Notes: generated from the sequence alone by a model not told the origin. Shown: positions 1 to 8,741, numbered from the stretch's first letter. The stretch is DNA of 64,000 nt from Bacteroidota bacterium (GCA_013297775.1 JAAFIL010000019.1:1-64000), one strand, 5' to 3'. Numbers and translations are program-made.

Positions 1-126
1 GCGATTTCTTTGCGTGAATATATTTTTAAAACTATTTAGTCGCAAATGTGCTCTCATTCATTTTCACTTTAAGTTAACAAAAGTACGGCTTGTTTTTAAT
101 CACCATAACTTTTACAAACATAGGAG

Positions 127-262
127 GCGCAAAGGTCGCAAAGGAGGGAATTAAATTTTGAAAGAGGATTTTAGAATAAACCAATGCCGTTATTAACTGC
201 TATGAGTTAATACCAAAAGCAGATATATTTTATTCTAAAAAACTTCTTTCTTAAAATCTCGG
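127..262. repeat. Dispersed intergenic repeat (GCAAAG motif plus TTTTAGAATAAA block, partly inverted)
   Basis: The stretch contains GCGCAAAGGTCGCAAAGG and then a block (about 150-212) closely matching part of the 173-bp tandem repeat at 29.75-30.0 kb: the AATTAAATTTTGAAA run, TTTTAGAATAAA, TTGCCGTTATTAACT-like text and TATGAGTTA. The right part (about 226-262) carries the same TTTAGAATAAAAT motif in reverse orientation, so the two ends form an inverted pair. No gene is visible in 1-448. Confidence 0.7.
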
Positions 263-296
263 TTAAATAATCTCTAACGCAAAATTTGATTTAAAC

Positions 297-330
297 AAAA
301 AATGCGATTTAAAAATAAACCGCATTTTTT
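297..330 (-). terminator. Rho-independent terminator-like hairpin
   Basis: AAAAAATGCG (297-306) pairs with CGCATTTTTT (321-330) around a 14-base loop, with T-runs in both directions. It lies about 120 bases downstream of the DUF4397 gene that ends at 449, so it plausibly ends that (-) transcript. Confidence 0.6.
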
Positions 331-448
331 ATTAATAATTAGAGAACCGCTCTTTTCACCTCAGTATTGTATTTTTTAGTAACCAACCAATAAAACCAAA
401 GTACAATAAAACCTCAAGGATTAGTCGGAGCGGTAATTTTTAAAATTT

Positions 449-2215
449 TTACTTCACTAATTTTTGAACTAAACGTTGGTCATCAATTGAAATTTCAACA
501 AAATAAACACCCGAATTTAAGTTAGATACATTTAAAGTTGAAACGCCTTCGCCTAAAGTTTGTGTAGCAATTACTTTACCAGTTAAATCAATTAACTTAA
601 CTGAACCACTTTTATCAGAAGTATTTTTGATAAAGAAAGTTTCAGTAGCTGGATTTGGATAAGTTGAAATAAATTGATTTAAAGCCGTTTCTTTTACACT
701 TAAACCACTTAATACTGGTAATTGAACCAAGTTACCGCCTGCTGGTAATGCAGCCCATAAGCCAAAAGCAGGACCACTACTGTTGTTAGCAGGATTTAAA
801 AACCCACTTGCTAAAACGGTTAAGCCTAAACCAGTTGTTCCTAATGTATTTAAAGGAGCACTATAAGTAGCTAAAGTTGTAGTAGCTGCAGCATTGGTTA
901 AATGTAATGTATAATTACCTGCTGGAGTATTACTTGGTAAATTTAAGTAGCCTGTGCTGTTAAATTGTCCGTAAGAAAGATTGCTTACTACTGGACCCAC
1001 ACCTTGTGCACTAACACCAACGGTAGGCGCATCGGTAGATCCGTGAAACACTAACACATCTGTATTATTAGCATTTAACGAGCGCTCGCGCACATTTGCA
1101 TTAGCAATTAAACTGAATGGGGCAGTAGCCGAAGAAGGTGAATAACCTACTGGGCTAACAATTCCACTCGCGATTAATTGATATTTAGAAGTTGAAGCTA
1201 AATTGTAGGTAAGAGTAGCAATCGCTTGAGCCGAACTAGTACTAGTTGAAGGCGCAACAAATAATGAAATGGTTTGTCCTACTGGAACATCAATATAAGA
1301 AGAAGCAGTACGGAATGCAAAATTATCAATTAATCTGAATGAAGCCGTTCCAGTTGCAGCCGATTGCATATACACATCCACTTGTGCCGCTAATAAGTCC
1401 GCACAGTTATGAATAGCTTGTAATCTTGTAGATGAAATAGTACTAGTTGGCAATGGAATTAACGAACCTCCAGCCGCAGTAGCTACATACAAACCAAATC
1501 CAGGACCGTTACTGTTGTTAGCAGGAGTTAAGAAACCGCTTGCTAAAACTGTTAAAGCAGCACCACCAACGCCTAAAGTTTGTAAAGGAGCCGAATACTC
1601 AGCTACTACATTTTCAGAGTTTTGATCGCGTACTTGAATTTTGTAGTCAGCGGTTGGTAAATTCAAATACCCAGCAAATGCACCATAAGAGGCATTGTTT
1701 ACTAAGATATTTGGAGCAACTGGATTAGTTCCAGTAAAAGGGGCAACAATATCAACCGTTGGTGCGTCGGTGCTTCCGTGGTGAACTAATAAACTAGTAG
1801 TTGTTCCATTTGGAGCCGCCGCCAAGCCTAAAGTAAATGTGCTTAACGTGAACGGACGAGTTGCAGACCCAGGGGTGTAACCAGATGGGCTAACAATACC
1901 ATTTGCTACCACAATGTTGCGTGAGTTAGGCGCAAAATTAACTGTAAATGTTGCAATGGACTGCGCAGCTGAAGTAGAAGTGCCTGGTGCTACTCCAACA
2001 ACAATATTAACACCCGCAGAAATGTTTGTAAATGTAATAGAGGCGTTACGGAAGGCTAAATCGTTAATTAATAAAGTATTACCAGCATAAATATCCACCG
2101 TAGCTGCAGCCGCATCGGCGCAGTTATGAATAACTTGTAAAGAGGCCGTTTGTGCTTTTGCAGCTGTAACTCCTAAACCTAAGAGTGCAGCGATTAATGT
2201 AAACTGTTTTTTCAT
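449..2215 (-). CDS. Secreted DUF4397 protein with T9SS type A sorting domain
   Basis: The chosen start (2215) gives 588 residues beginning MKKQFTLIAALLG, a clear signal peptide ending near AKAQ; an upstream in-frame ATG would add 15 residues ahead of this signal and is less likely. The mature protein has two similar halves, each with IHNCAD followed by a valine-rich beta segment and later HGSTDAPTV, typical of tandem DUF4397 modules (extracellular beta-sandwich units of unknown function). The last 75 residues hold YPNPATETFF and LNSGVYFVEI, the hallmarks of a T9SS type A C-terminal sorting domain. The protein should therefore be exported by Sec, translocated by T9SS and anchored or released at the surface. 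It is a single-gene transcription unit; the ligand is unknown. Confidence 0.9.
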   Translation of the reverse strand: MKKQFTLIAALLGLGVTAAKAQTASLQVIHNCADAAAATVDIYAGNTLLINDLAFRNASITFTNISAGVNIVVGVAPGTSTSAAQSIATFTVNFAPNSRNIVVANGIVSPSGYTPGSATRPFTLSTFTLGLAAAPNGTTTSLLVHHGSTDAPTVDIVAPFTGTNPVAPNILVNNASYGAFAGYLNLPTADYKIQVRDQNSENVVAEYSAPLQTLGVGGAALTVLASGFLTPANNSNGPGFGLYVATAAGGSLIPLPTSTISSTRLQAIHNCADLLAAQVDVYMQSAATGTASFRLIDNFAFRTASSYIDVPVGQTISLFVAPSTSTSSAQAIATLTYNLASTSKYQLIASGIVSPVGYSPSSATAPFSLIANANVRERSLNANNTDVLVFHGSTDAPTVGVSAQGVGPVVSNLSYGQFNSTGYLNLPSNTPAGNYTLHLTNAAATTTLATYSAPLNTLGTTGLGLTVLASGFLNPANNSSGPAFGLWAALPAGGNLVQLPVLSGLSVKETALNQFISTYPNPATETFFIKNTSDKSGSVKLIDLTGKVIATQTLGEGVSTLNVSNLNSGVYFVEISIDDQRLVQKLVK

Positions 2216-2547
2216 TTTATATATTTTATAGTTTACTCCTCTAACATACACCAACTCCATTTTGTTTAACGTTAAATGTTAAAAATTAAACAAAATTGAC
2301 GGTTTTGGTTTTTTTTGCAACCTTGTTAATTTTATGTTAACTAAAACAAAGGAAAACTTGAGCAAACCGAAATCTTAAATCCTAGTATTCCTAACGCAAT
2401 AAACCGTAAAACAAAAATCCTTATCAACAATCTTAGACAACAGCTAAACAGGTTTCAAGCAAAAAAACTGACCAAATCAAATATTGGTTTAAGTACTCAC
2501 TAATAAAAAATAAATGCTAAATTTGACTTCTCCATTTATAAAATAGT
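2216..2547. other. Divergent intergenic region between DUF4397 gene and sucC
   Basis: AT-rich 332-bp spacer with no open frame that looks real. The only recognisable element is a TAAATTTG box at 2518-2525, matching the Bacteroidota -7 consensus TAnnTTTG, 22 bases before the sucC start. A matching -33 TTG at the usual spacing is not evident. Confidence 0.5.
2518..2525 (+). promoter_or_regulatory. Candidate -7 box of sucC promoter
   Basis: TAAATTTG matches the Bacteroidota -7 consensus TAnnTTTG and would give a 5' leader of about 15-20 bases before the sucC ATG at 2548. No clear -33 TTG is seen 17-20 bases upstream. Confidence 0.45.
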
Positions 2548-3744
2548 ATGAATATACACGAATATCAAGGAAAAAGTATTTTAAAAAGTTTTGGTGTGGC
2601 CATTCAAGAAGGTATTGTTGTAGATACGCCCGAACAAGCCGTAGAAGCTGCCAAAGAATTAAAAACCAAATACAATAGCGATTGGGTAGTGGTAAAAGCA
2701 CAAATTCACGCTGGTGGACGCGGTAAAGGCGGTGGTGTTAAATTGGCTAAAAATTTGGATGAAGTAAAAGAAAAAGCATCGCAAATTTTAGGCATGCATT
2801 TAATTACCCCACAAACTAGTGCCGAAGGCAAATTGGTTAACAAAGTTTTAATAACGCAAGATGTGTATTACCCAGGTGCCAGCCCTACCAAAGAATTTTA
2901 CATGAGTGTGTTGCTCGACCGTTCGCGTAGCCGCAACACCATTGTTTATTCAACCGAAGGTGGCATGGACATTGAAGCTGTAGCCGAACATACCCCCGAA
3001 AAAATTTGGAAAGAAGAAATAGATCCACGCGTTGGTTTACAAGCATTTCAAGCCCGCAAGATTGCTTTTAATTTAGGATTGAGCGGCAATGCCTTTAAAG
3101 AAATGGTAAAATTTGTAAGCGCACTTTACAAAGCCTACGAAAGCATTGATGCCTCTTTATTTGAAATTAATCCCGTATTAAAAACATCCGACGACCGCAT
3201 CATTGCCGTAGATAGCAAAGTAACCTTCGATGGAAATGGTTTATACCGTCATCCCAATTACGAAGCCATGCGCGATATCACCGAAGAAAACCCAATTGAT
3301 GTAGAAGCGCGCGAAGCCGAATTAAACTATGTAAAATTGGATGGAAACGTGGGTTGCATGGTAAATGGTGCGGGTTTAGCTATGGCAACTATGGATATTA
3401 TCAAATTAAGTGGTGGCGAGCCGGCTAACTTTTTAGATGTAGGTGGAACAGCCAATGCCGAGCGTGTTGAAAAAGCCTTCCGCATCATCTTAAAAGATGC
3501 CAACGTAAAAGCTATTTTAGTAAATATTTTTGGTGGAATTGTTCGTTGCGACCGTGTTGCCCAAGGAATTGTTGATGCCTATAAAAACATGGGGAATATT
3601 GCTATTCCAATAATTATTCGTTTACAAGGTACCAATGCCGAAGCTGCGAAAAAACTAATTGACGAATCGGGCTTAAAAGTGTATTCAGCCATCGAATTTC
3701 ACGAAGCTGCCTCGTTGGTGAATAAATTAATCCAATCAAATTAA
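2548..3744 (+). CDS. sucC: Succinyl-CoA ligase [ADP-forming] subunit beta
   Basis: 398 residues, the normal length for SucC. It forms, with SucD, the TCA-cycle enzyme that converts succinyl-CoA plus ADP or GDP and phosphate to succinate, CoA and NTP in the cytoplasm. The N-terminus MNIHEYQGKSILKSFGV and the glycine-rich HAGGRGKGGGVK (about residues 52-63) belong to the ATP-grasp domain. The C-terminal CoA-ligase domain has NFLDVGGTAN and NIFGGIVRCD, both strongly conserved in the family. sucD is not next to it: the following genes encode exported proteins, so the subunits are encoded apart, a common situation in Bacteroidota. The start at MNIHEYQ is the family start. Confidence 0.97.
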   Translation: MNIHEYQGKSILKSFGVAIQEGIVVDTPEQAVEAAKELKTKYNSDWVVVKAQIHAGGRGKGGGVKLAKNLDEVKEKASQILGMHLITPQTSAEGKLVNKVLITQDVYYPGASPTKEFYMSVLLDRSRSRNTIVYSTEGGMDIEAVAEHTPEKIWKEEIDPRVGLQAFQARKIAFNLGLSGNAFKEMVKFVSALYKAYESIDASLFEINPVLKTSDDRIIAVDSKVTFDGNGLYRHPNYEAMRDITEENPIDVEAREAELNYVKLDGNVGCMVNGAGLAMATMDIIKLSGGEPANFLDVGGTANAERVEKAFRIILKDANVKAILVNIFGGIVRCDRVAQGIVDAYKNMGNIAIPIIIRLQGTNAEAAKKLIDESGLKVYSAIEFHEAASLVNKLIQSN

Positions 3745-3764
3745 AAAAGTATTATATTTAAAAG

Positions 3765-4661
3765 ATGATTAAAATTAACTCCTATTTAATGGTTCCAGTT
3801 TTAGCCGCTTTTTGCTTGGCAAGTTGTGGCGATGGGAAAACGGATGACCCAATGGACAATGGTGTTGACTCCTCTAAGGTTGAAACACCGGCTATTAATC
3901 CAGTATCCGAAACTTTCTTTCAAGTGCCCTCTCCTGGCGAAATGCTCACCTTTATTAAAATGGTAGGAGGAAAAAATAATAAAAATACCAGTTTCTTAAA
4001 CCCAACCGAAAATCAAAAAAATTACGCCGACAACAAATCGCGCGCACTTAATTTTGGTATTTACAGTTGCGATTTAAGCTACTGTAGTATTTTTGAATTA
4101 GGCTCAGATGCTTTAAAATATTTTAAGGTAGTAAAACAAATGGGCGATCAAATTGGCGTAAGTACAGCCATTAAACCCGAAATGATGAAGCGTTTGGAAA
4201 ATAACGTTGGCATGCCCGACTCCTTAGCTGTTATTACCGACGATATTTACTTCTCCTCGTTTGAAACACTCGAAGGAAGCCAACAAGGCTCTACTCTAGC
4301 GCAAGTTGTTGCCGGAGGTTGGATAGAAAGCCTCTTTATTGCAACTAACTTAGCTAAATACGAAAACGCCAGCCCAATGATAGAACGTTTGGCCGACCAA
4401 AAATACACCCTTGAAAACTTAATAGAGTTTCTAAAAAAACACGAAGCAGATGCCAACGTGAAAGCTATTAAAACTGACTTCGAAGGGTTATTAGCCGAGT
4501 TCAATAAAATCTCAGAAAAAGATTTAACCACAGGAAATAAATCTACCGAAGGCAAAATGCTAATTGGAGGCGGAAAACAATTAAACATGAGCGAAGACAT
4601 TTACAAAGGAATTGTAGAAAAGGTAAGGTCAATTCGTAACGCCTATACACAAACCAAATAA
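3765..4661 (+). CDS. Conserved lipoprotein of unknown function
   Basis: 298 residues. The N-terminus MIKINSYLMVPVLAAFCLASC has a hydrophobic stretch ending in a lipobox (L-A-S-C21), so the mature protein should be lipid-anchored at Cys21, followed by an Asp/Gly/Lys-rich linker (GDGKTDDPMDNG). The rest is predicted mainly helical, with no domain I can name. It lies 20 bases after sucC on the same strand. A TATATTTA box (3753-3760) just before the ATG could start its own near-leaderless transcript, so co-transcription with sucC is not certain. It is followed after 10 bases by another exported protein. Function cannot be assigned. Confidence 0.8.
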   Translation: MIKINSYLMVPVLAAFCLASCGDGKTDDPMDNGVDSSKVETPAINPVSETFFQVPSPGEMLTFIKMVGGKNNKNTSFLNPTENQKNYADNKSRALNFGIYSCDLSYCSIFELGSDALKYFKVVKQMGDQIGVSTAIKPEMMKRLENNVGMPDSLAVITDDIYFSSFETLEGSQQGSTLAQVVAGGWIESLFIATNLAKYENASPMIERLADQKYTLENLIEFLKKHEADANVKAIKTDFEGLLAEFNKISEKDLTTGNKSTEGKMLIGGGKQLNMSEDIYKGIVEKVRSIRNAYTQTK

Positions 4662-4671
4662 TATTAGTTTT

Positions 4672-5163
4672 ATGAAAAAAATATTTTTAGTATTCGCATT
4701 ACTTGTTTTATGTAATGCACGCATCAACGCCCAAGCAGGTGTTTGCGGTCAGTTTCACAAAAAGTACTGTGTACTCGATGGTGGAAAAAGAGGCGAAAAA
4801 TGGCAGTATAATGCACAAAGTAAAAGCGGTTTATTTAGCCAAGGCATGGTTAGTAAATTACGTTGCGTTATTTACAAAGGCATGGATTATAAAATTACTG
4901 TATGTTGCGAAACAGTATTAGGCGATAAAGTAAGCTATAAAATTTACGATGCGCGTACCAACGAATTACTGTTCGATAATTCTAGTGCCGAAGACACACA
5001 GATTTTCGAATTTCAAAGCATCTCTACACGTCAGTTAATTATTGAAGTTGTAGTGCCACAAGGTGCCACCGAACAAGAAGCACACAAAGCGCAAGATGCC
5101 GCCTGTGTGGGGCTTTTAATTGAACATAAAGTAACCGACCGTCAAGGTTTCTCACAATACTAA
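4672..5163 (+). CDS. Secreted cysteine-containing protein of unknown function
   Basis: 163 residues starting MKKIFLVFALLVLCNARINAQ, a signal peptide with likely cleavage after NAQ. The mature domain of about 140 residues contains several cysteines (VCGQFHKKYC, LRC, VCCE, AACVG) that could form disulfides in the periplasm, and an alternating beta pattern. It sits 10 bases after a lipoprotein gene and is followed by a strong terminator, so it is probably the last gene of the transcript that includes the preceding lipoprotein gene. I do not recognise the family well enough to name a function. Confidence 0.8.
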   Translation: MKKIFLVFALLVLCNARINAQAGVCGQFHKKYCVLDGGKRGEKWQYNAQSKSGLFSQGMVSKLRCVIYKGMDYKITVCCETVLGDKVSYKIYDARTNELLFDNSSAEDTQIFEFQSISTRQLIIEVVVPQGATEQEAHKAQDAACVGLLIEHKVTDRQGFSQY

Positions 5164-5183
5164 TTAACAGTATTTATAAGTTT

Positions 5184-5222
5184 AAAACCCTTGTTTCTGA
5201 AAGAAATGAGGGTTTTATTTTT
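5184..5222 (+). terminator. Rho-independent terminator
   Basis: AAAACCC (5184-5190) pairs with GGGTTTT (5210-5216); an inner TTTCT/AGAAA pair extends the stem, and a T-rich tail follows. It closes the sucC to 5163 gene group. Confidence 0.8.
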
Positions 5223-5246
5223 AATTTAGAACCAAACTATAAACAA

Positions 5247-6044
5247 ATGTATAAATGGGTTTTAATGCTAATGGGTGGCTTACTCAACACTTCGTTAATG
5301 GCGCAACACGCAACGCGTTTAAAGTCAGAGCCATCTAAAGTTGTAGATAATTCAACAAAGCATAAAGTAATGGTGATTCCGTTTGAACCACGCTTATACC
5401 TGAGCGAAATAGATTTTAGTATTAACAAACAAACGGGCCAATCGGCCAAAGAAATAAAACATAATTTTAGAGATGGACTCAACGAACAATGCTACAAAGC
5501 CCTAAAAAGCAAAGGATTTGAAGTACTCGATTTAATGGAAGATACCACAAAATATGCGAAAGAATTAAAAAGCATTTATTCGAACCTTACTTACGATTAC
5601 GCCATTGTTCCTAACCCAGATAAATACAAAGCTCCTGAAAAAGAAAAAAAAGACAATAGCATTCAAAAAGGGCAAGTTCAAGTTGAAACAAAAGCTGGCG
5701 AAAAACGCTTTATGAATGCCAAAACCACTAACGCCAAACTAGTCCCACTTCTATACGGCACACATAAAACCGATATTTTCATCTTCATCAATCAACTCGA
5801 TTTAAAAGCTGGAAACGACGGGTTAGTCAACACAGGTATAGCCATTCCCAATCGAAAAATAACATGGCATTATACCATTTATAGTTACGATGCCGTAGAA
5901 TTAAATAGTGGCACCGTCGAACTCGATTTACCCACTAAAATCAACGAACCAAAAAAAATAATTCAAACGTATTTTTCGCAAATGGCATTGGTATTAACCA
6001 ACCGCTTAATAGGCGCACTAAGCAACTCATCCAGTAAAAATTAA
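5247..6044 (+). CDS. Exported protein of unknown function
   Basis: 265 residues beginning MYKWVLMLMGGLLNTSLMAQ, a signal peptide with likely cleavage after MAQ. The mature part starts with a low-complexity linker, then VMVIPFEPRLYLSEIDFSIN, a segment resembling proteins that compute on periplasmic or outer-membrane lipoprotein partners. A lysine-rich insertion (about residues 130-150) separates the two halves, and the C-terminus ends in a helix and polar tail (SNSSSKN). It follows a terminator, so it is likely expressed alone. I cannot assign a family with confidence. Confidence 0.75.
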   Translation: MYKWVLMLMGGLLNTSLMAQHATRLKSEPSKVVDNSTKHKVMVIPFEPRLYLSEIDFSINKQTGQSAKEIKHNFRDGLNEQCYKALKSKGFEVLDLMEDTTKYAKELKSIYSNLTYDYAIVPNPDKYKAPEKEKKDNSIQKGQVQVETKAGEKRFMNAKTTNAKLVPLLYGTHKTDIFIFINQLDLKAGNDGLVNTGIAIPNRKITWHYTIYSYDAVELNSGTVELDLPTKINEPKKIIQTYFSQMALVLTNRLIGALSNSSSKN

Positions 6045-6210
6045 ATCATAATTTAAGAAAATGGGCACTTTAGAATACAACGTCTAACTTGTAACGCGCA
6101 GCAAGTCAAGCCTATGTTTACAGTGGATGAAAATTTTATTTCTTCCTTCATTTTTGATTAAATGTAAAAGCCCTGTTAAAGAAGATACTTTAGCCGAGAT
6201 TTTAACCGAG

Positions 6211-6300
6211 ATTTCAAGAAAGAAGTTCTTTAGAATAAAATAGCTAACTCTGCAAAATGTTTAAAATCAAAATTTGAAAATGAGTTAGGTGGAGATAAAC
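6211..6300 (+). repeat. Dispersed repeat family C, copy 1
   Basis: Contains ATTTCAAGAAAGAAG, TTTAGAATAAAATAGCTAAC, a TCTGCAAAATGTTTAAAATC stretch and AAAATGAGTTAG. Related copies are at about 10863-10955, 30010-30065 and 30363-30460. Confidence 0.75.
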
Positions 6301-6354
6301 CGTCGAAATCTATCACAAAACAAAACCTGCCGCAGTGATTAGAAATGTTTTTAT

Positions 6355-6488
6355 CTCATCCTTGTTTAGCGAAGCGTAACGAGGACGTTTTAGAACTGCG
6401 TTTGTAACGCAGATAAAGTGATAGCGTTGGCGTTACAAACGCCCATTTAGCACGTCCTCGTTTCCGCTAACGCTCAAACAAGGACGAG
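6355..6488. repeat. 134-bp palindromic repeat (family A), copy 1
   Basis: The outer arms CCTTGTTTAGCG...AACGAGGACG and CGTCCTCG...CAAACAAGG are imperfect reverse complements. An inner perfect pair GCGTTTGTAACGC / GCGTTACAAACGC extends the fold, so nearly the whole element can form one long hairpin. A second copy of exactly the same length lies at 10607-10740 and differs at only around ten positions by eye. Confidence 0.85.
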
Positions 6489-6514
6489 GGCGAAAGAGGA
6501 ATTAAGAAACGCTT

Positions 6515-6673
6515 AAACCGAGATTATGCAATAGAAATCTATTACGAGCCGAAATCCCTTCAAAACAGTCACTTTTCTTCTTCACCACAGTAATACTATG
6601 ACTCAGTCGAAAAAGTGCCTGTTTTATTGGGCTTTCGCCTCTCACTACGATTCCTATTGCATAATCTCGGTTA
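6515..6673. repeat. Inverted-repeat-bounded element (family D), copy 1
   Basis: The left arm (6515-6539, AACCGAGATTATGCAATAG core) and right arm (6649-6673, CTATTGCATAATCTCGGTT) are near-perfect reverse complements enclosing about 110 bases. A related element with GAAATCTATTAC / TCACTACGATTTC arms lies at 11216-11381. Confidence 0.75.
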
Positions 6674-6700
6674 AAAAATGAGTTAGATAGAATAGACATA

Positions 6701-6732
6701 AAAAAACTGCTCTTTTCCGAGAGCAGTTTTTT
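6701..6732 (-). terminator. Strong Rho-independent terminator
   Basis: AAAAAACTGCTCT (6701-6713) pairs perfectly with AGAGCAGTTTTTT (6720-6732) around a 6-base loop. It sits 25 bases after the stop of the (-) gene at 6758. Confidence 0.9.
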
Positions 6733-6757
6733 AAATGATATATTTTTGGCTTAAACT

Positions 6758-7450
6758 TTATTTGCCGCCTTGCATGGCTTTTAGTTGTTCTTTTAATTCA
6801 GAAAAACTTAAAACTTTATACCCATTGGTATCAATCGTAAATACGCTATCATCCAATTTATCAGTTTTAATTTCGGTGGCAATAGATGTAACGGTAAGAT
6901 CTAACTCGCCTTGCTTAATTTTAAATTTAGTTTCTAAGGGATAACCTTCCACTCCTCTTAAATCTGGACCTGAACTGCGGTCAAAATTTTTCCCAGCTTT
7001 TGGACTCTTGATTTTATCTGTAACCCAAGCGGTAGTAACAATGGCTTGTTTATCTTTTCCAATTACAGTTACCAAAACTTTTTTACACTCATATCCCAAA
7101 ATCGTTTTCGTCTCGTTTGTTTTTTCTATTTTGGGTAAGTTAACATCTGCTTTACCCGCTTCTTCCGCCTCTGCTTTGGTCATTACCCAAGCCATTTTGT
7201 TTCCCATTGACTCTTGAATAGTCGTCGTTTTTTGTCCATCGTTTACTGAGGTCATTGACATCATCATGCTCGAAACTTCTGTTTTCGATTTATCCCCTTT
7301 CATATAAACAACTTTTTCTGTTTCACCCGCACCAGCATATTCCGGGGGCAAGCCTTCTACCTTATTCATCGTTTTGATCGTCATGCAATCTTGCGCCAAA
7401 ACCGTTAAACCTAATCCGGCAAATGCAGCCAATAGTATTATTTTTTTCAT
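6758..7450 (-). CDS. Secreted DUF4412-like protein
   Basis: 230 residues starting MKKIILLAAFAGLGLTVLAQ, a signal peptide with cleavage after LAQ. The mature region has a long beta-rich domain with a Met-rich segment (SSMMMSMTSV, about residues 60-70), then the motif TKTILGYECKKVLVTV typical of DUF4412-type periplasmic proteins (compare TKVIAGYTCYKLKVNR in the next gene). These proteins resemble lipoprotein-carrier-like folds, but their activity is unknown. Its promoter is well formed (TTG, 18 bases, TACCTTTG) and a strong terminator follows, so it forms its own transcription unit. The shared motif suggests an old duplication with the neighbouring 7572-8264 gene. Confidence 0.8.
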   Translation of the reverse strand: MKKIILLAAFAGLGLTVLAQDCMTIKTMNKVEGLPPEYAGAGETEKVVYMKGDKSKTEVSSMMMSMTSVNDGQKTTTIQESMGNKMAWVMTKAEAEEAGKADVNLPKIEKTNETKTILGYECKKVLVTVIGKDKQAIVTTAWVTDKIKSPKAGKNFDRSSGPDLRGVEGYPLETKFKIKQGELDLTVTSIATEIKTDKLDDSVFTIDTNGYKVLSFSELKEQLKAMQGGK

Positions 7451-7474
7451 ATTTATTTTTTAATCTTAATTATT

Positions 7475-7503
7475 CAAAGGTAGTGCCAATTTAATTTTGA
7501 CAA
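7475..7503 (-). promoter_or_regulatory. Bacteroidota-type promoter of the DUF4412-like gene
   Basis: On the (-) strand a -33 TTG (7501-7503) is separated by 18 bases from a perfect TAnnTTTG box, TACCTTTG (7475-7482), leaving a leader of about 20 bases before the ATG at 7450. Confidence 0.75.
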
Positions 7504-7571
7504 TGTTAATTTTATTTAATTACACCAAAGTCGTTTAACTAATACGGAAGCGCAAAAACTTCCACAAAAGG

Positions 7572-8264
7572 TTACAAACCTGCAAAAAATGCACGCATCT
7601 CGTCCTTACTTATAATTTTCATATAAGCCGGAATTTCAAATGTGTTATCAGGAATTTGTTGATGCTTAACCGCTTTAGCTAAAAAGTGCATTTCTAAACC
7701 CATTTTTTTTAGCCGATAATCGAGCAAAACCCCTTTTACTGCAAAATAGGGTGTTAGCGCATTGCAATCCTCAGGTAAATTCAAATCTTTGGTATAATAC
7801 GCATCAAATTTAATTTCGGGCGAGTCCACACGGTTTACTTTTAGTTTATAACAGGTGTAGCCCGCTATAACTTTGGTTTCTTTGGTTTCTTCAATGTGTA
7901 ATAAATACGATTCGTTTTCGGCTTTTATATCGCTTTCCGTTTCAATGCAGGCTTGTTTAATTTCCATAAACTTAACCGTTTGCGCAATTTCTTTTGCTTT
8001 TAAATCGCCAATAATGGAGGTATTAAATAAACCCATGGTACTCATTTCGAGTGCGAATTTATTTTTTTTATACTTTAAAACGACCGAACTTGGAGCTAAT
8101 CCTGCCAAAGGGTGTTTAGAGTCAATGGCTTTCGTTTCGTATTCAATAAACCCTTCCTGCGCCTCCTTATCTATGGCATTAGACGTTTGGTTTTGACAGC
8201 TAAACGCAAATAAACTGGCGGCTAAACCTAAAAAAATAACGACTATTGGAGATTTGAATTTCAA
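7572..8264 (-). CDS. DUF4412-like lipoprotein
   Basis: 230 residues. The N-terminus MKFKSPIVVIFLGLAASLFA runs into FSC23, a plausible though non-ideal lipobox. The middle contains TKVIAGYTCYKLKVNRVDS and further on FDAYYTKDLNLPEDCN, matching the pattern of the neighbouring 6758-7450 protein (TKTILGYECKKVLVTV), which indicates paralogy; the C-terminal segment KIISKDEMRAFFAGL parallels KVLSFSELKEQLKAM in that protein. It is likely a periplasm-facing, membrane-anchored protein of unknown function. The two genes are 121 bases apart with a promoter between them, so they are not strictly co-transcribed. Confidence 0.8.
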   Translation of the reverse strand: MKFKSPIVVIFLGLAASLFAFSCQNQTSNAIDKEAQEGFIEYETKAIDSKHPLAGLAPSSVVLKYKKNKFALEMSTMGLFNTSIIGDLKAKEIAQTVKFMEIKQACIETESDIKAENESYLLHIEETKETKVIAGYTCYKLKVNRVDSPEIKFDAYYTKDLNLPEDCNALTPYFAVKGVLLDYRLKKMGLEMHFLAKAVKHQQIPDNTFEIPAYMKIISKDEMRAFFAGL

Positions 8265-8324
8265 AATATATAATCGAAAGTAATAAAAAATTGAATACTA
8301 CTTTCAATTCTCATAAAAAAGAAA

Positions 8325-8696
8325 TTATTTTAAGGTAACAGTTTTGTCAACGCCTTTACCTTCTTCTAGTTTGATGATGCCAGTTGCTACTAAAGTAGTT
8401 GAATTTTCTACTTTGGTGGCACGTATATCGTAAATAGCAGGAAGTTTAAATGTAAACGAAACCTGACCCGAGGCATCAGTAACTCCTTCGGCCTTTAAAT
8501 CGGCAGTTACGGTATTGCTTTGCGATGTTTTAACAGTAGCAAAAAGCAACACGGGAATATTGGCAGCACTTGCACCAGAGGCATCTACTACAGTAACGTT
8601 GGCTTTACAATCTGTTTTTTTATCGCAAGAACTAACCGTTAAAGCCCCTAAAGCACAGCAACTAAAAAATAATACCCCACAGATACGTGATTTCAT
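8325..8696 (-). CDS. Small lipoprotein with an Ig/transthyretin-like domain
   Basis: With the start at 8696 the protein is 123 residues and begins MKSRICGVLFFSCCALGALT followed by a good lipobox (V-S-S-C24). A 35-residue longer reading exists but overlaps the divergent gene at 8742 and has no signal-like start. The mature part is one beta-sandwich of about 95 residues: CKANVTVVDASGA, then GVTDASGQVSFTFKLPAIYDI, the usual pattern of carboxypeptidase-regulatory or Ig-like beta modules that carry peptide-modifying or adhesive proteins. No enzyme domain is attached. It is the first gene of a leftward set and is divergent from the cyclophilin gene. Confidence 0.75.
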   Translation of the reverse strand: MKSRICGVLFFSCCALGALTVSSCDKKTDCKANVTVVDASGASAANIPVLLFATVKTSQSNTVTADLKAEGVTDASGQVSFTFKLPAIYDIRATKVENSTTLVATGIIKLEEGKGVDKTVTLK

Positions 8697-8741
8697 AACA
8701 AAAAAACTTATTTGATTAACAAATATAATTAATTTTAGCGA

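Larger units (their letters stand above)
6045..6757. other. Gene-free repeat island 1
   Basis: This 713-bp gap holds no credible gene. It consists of a dispersed TTTAGAATAAAATAGCTAACTC-type repeat (about 6211-6300), a 134-bp palindromic element (6355-6488), an inverted-repeat-bounded element (6515-6673) and the terminator of the flanking (-) gene (6701-6732). The order suggests successive nested insertions. Confidence 0.75.

Noticed and set aside
4247-4600. A 117-residue (-) open frame
   Set aside because: It lies antisense to the well-supported lipoprotein gene 3765-4661 and contains only hydrophobic and low-complexity sequence.
6502-6699. A 65-residue (-) open frame
   Set aside because: It lies entirely inside the inverted-repeat element 6515-6673 and has no signal, domain or promoter.
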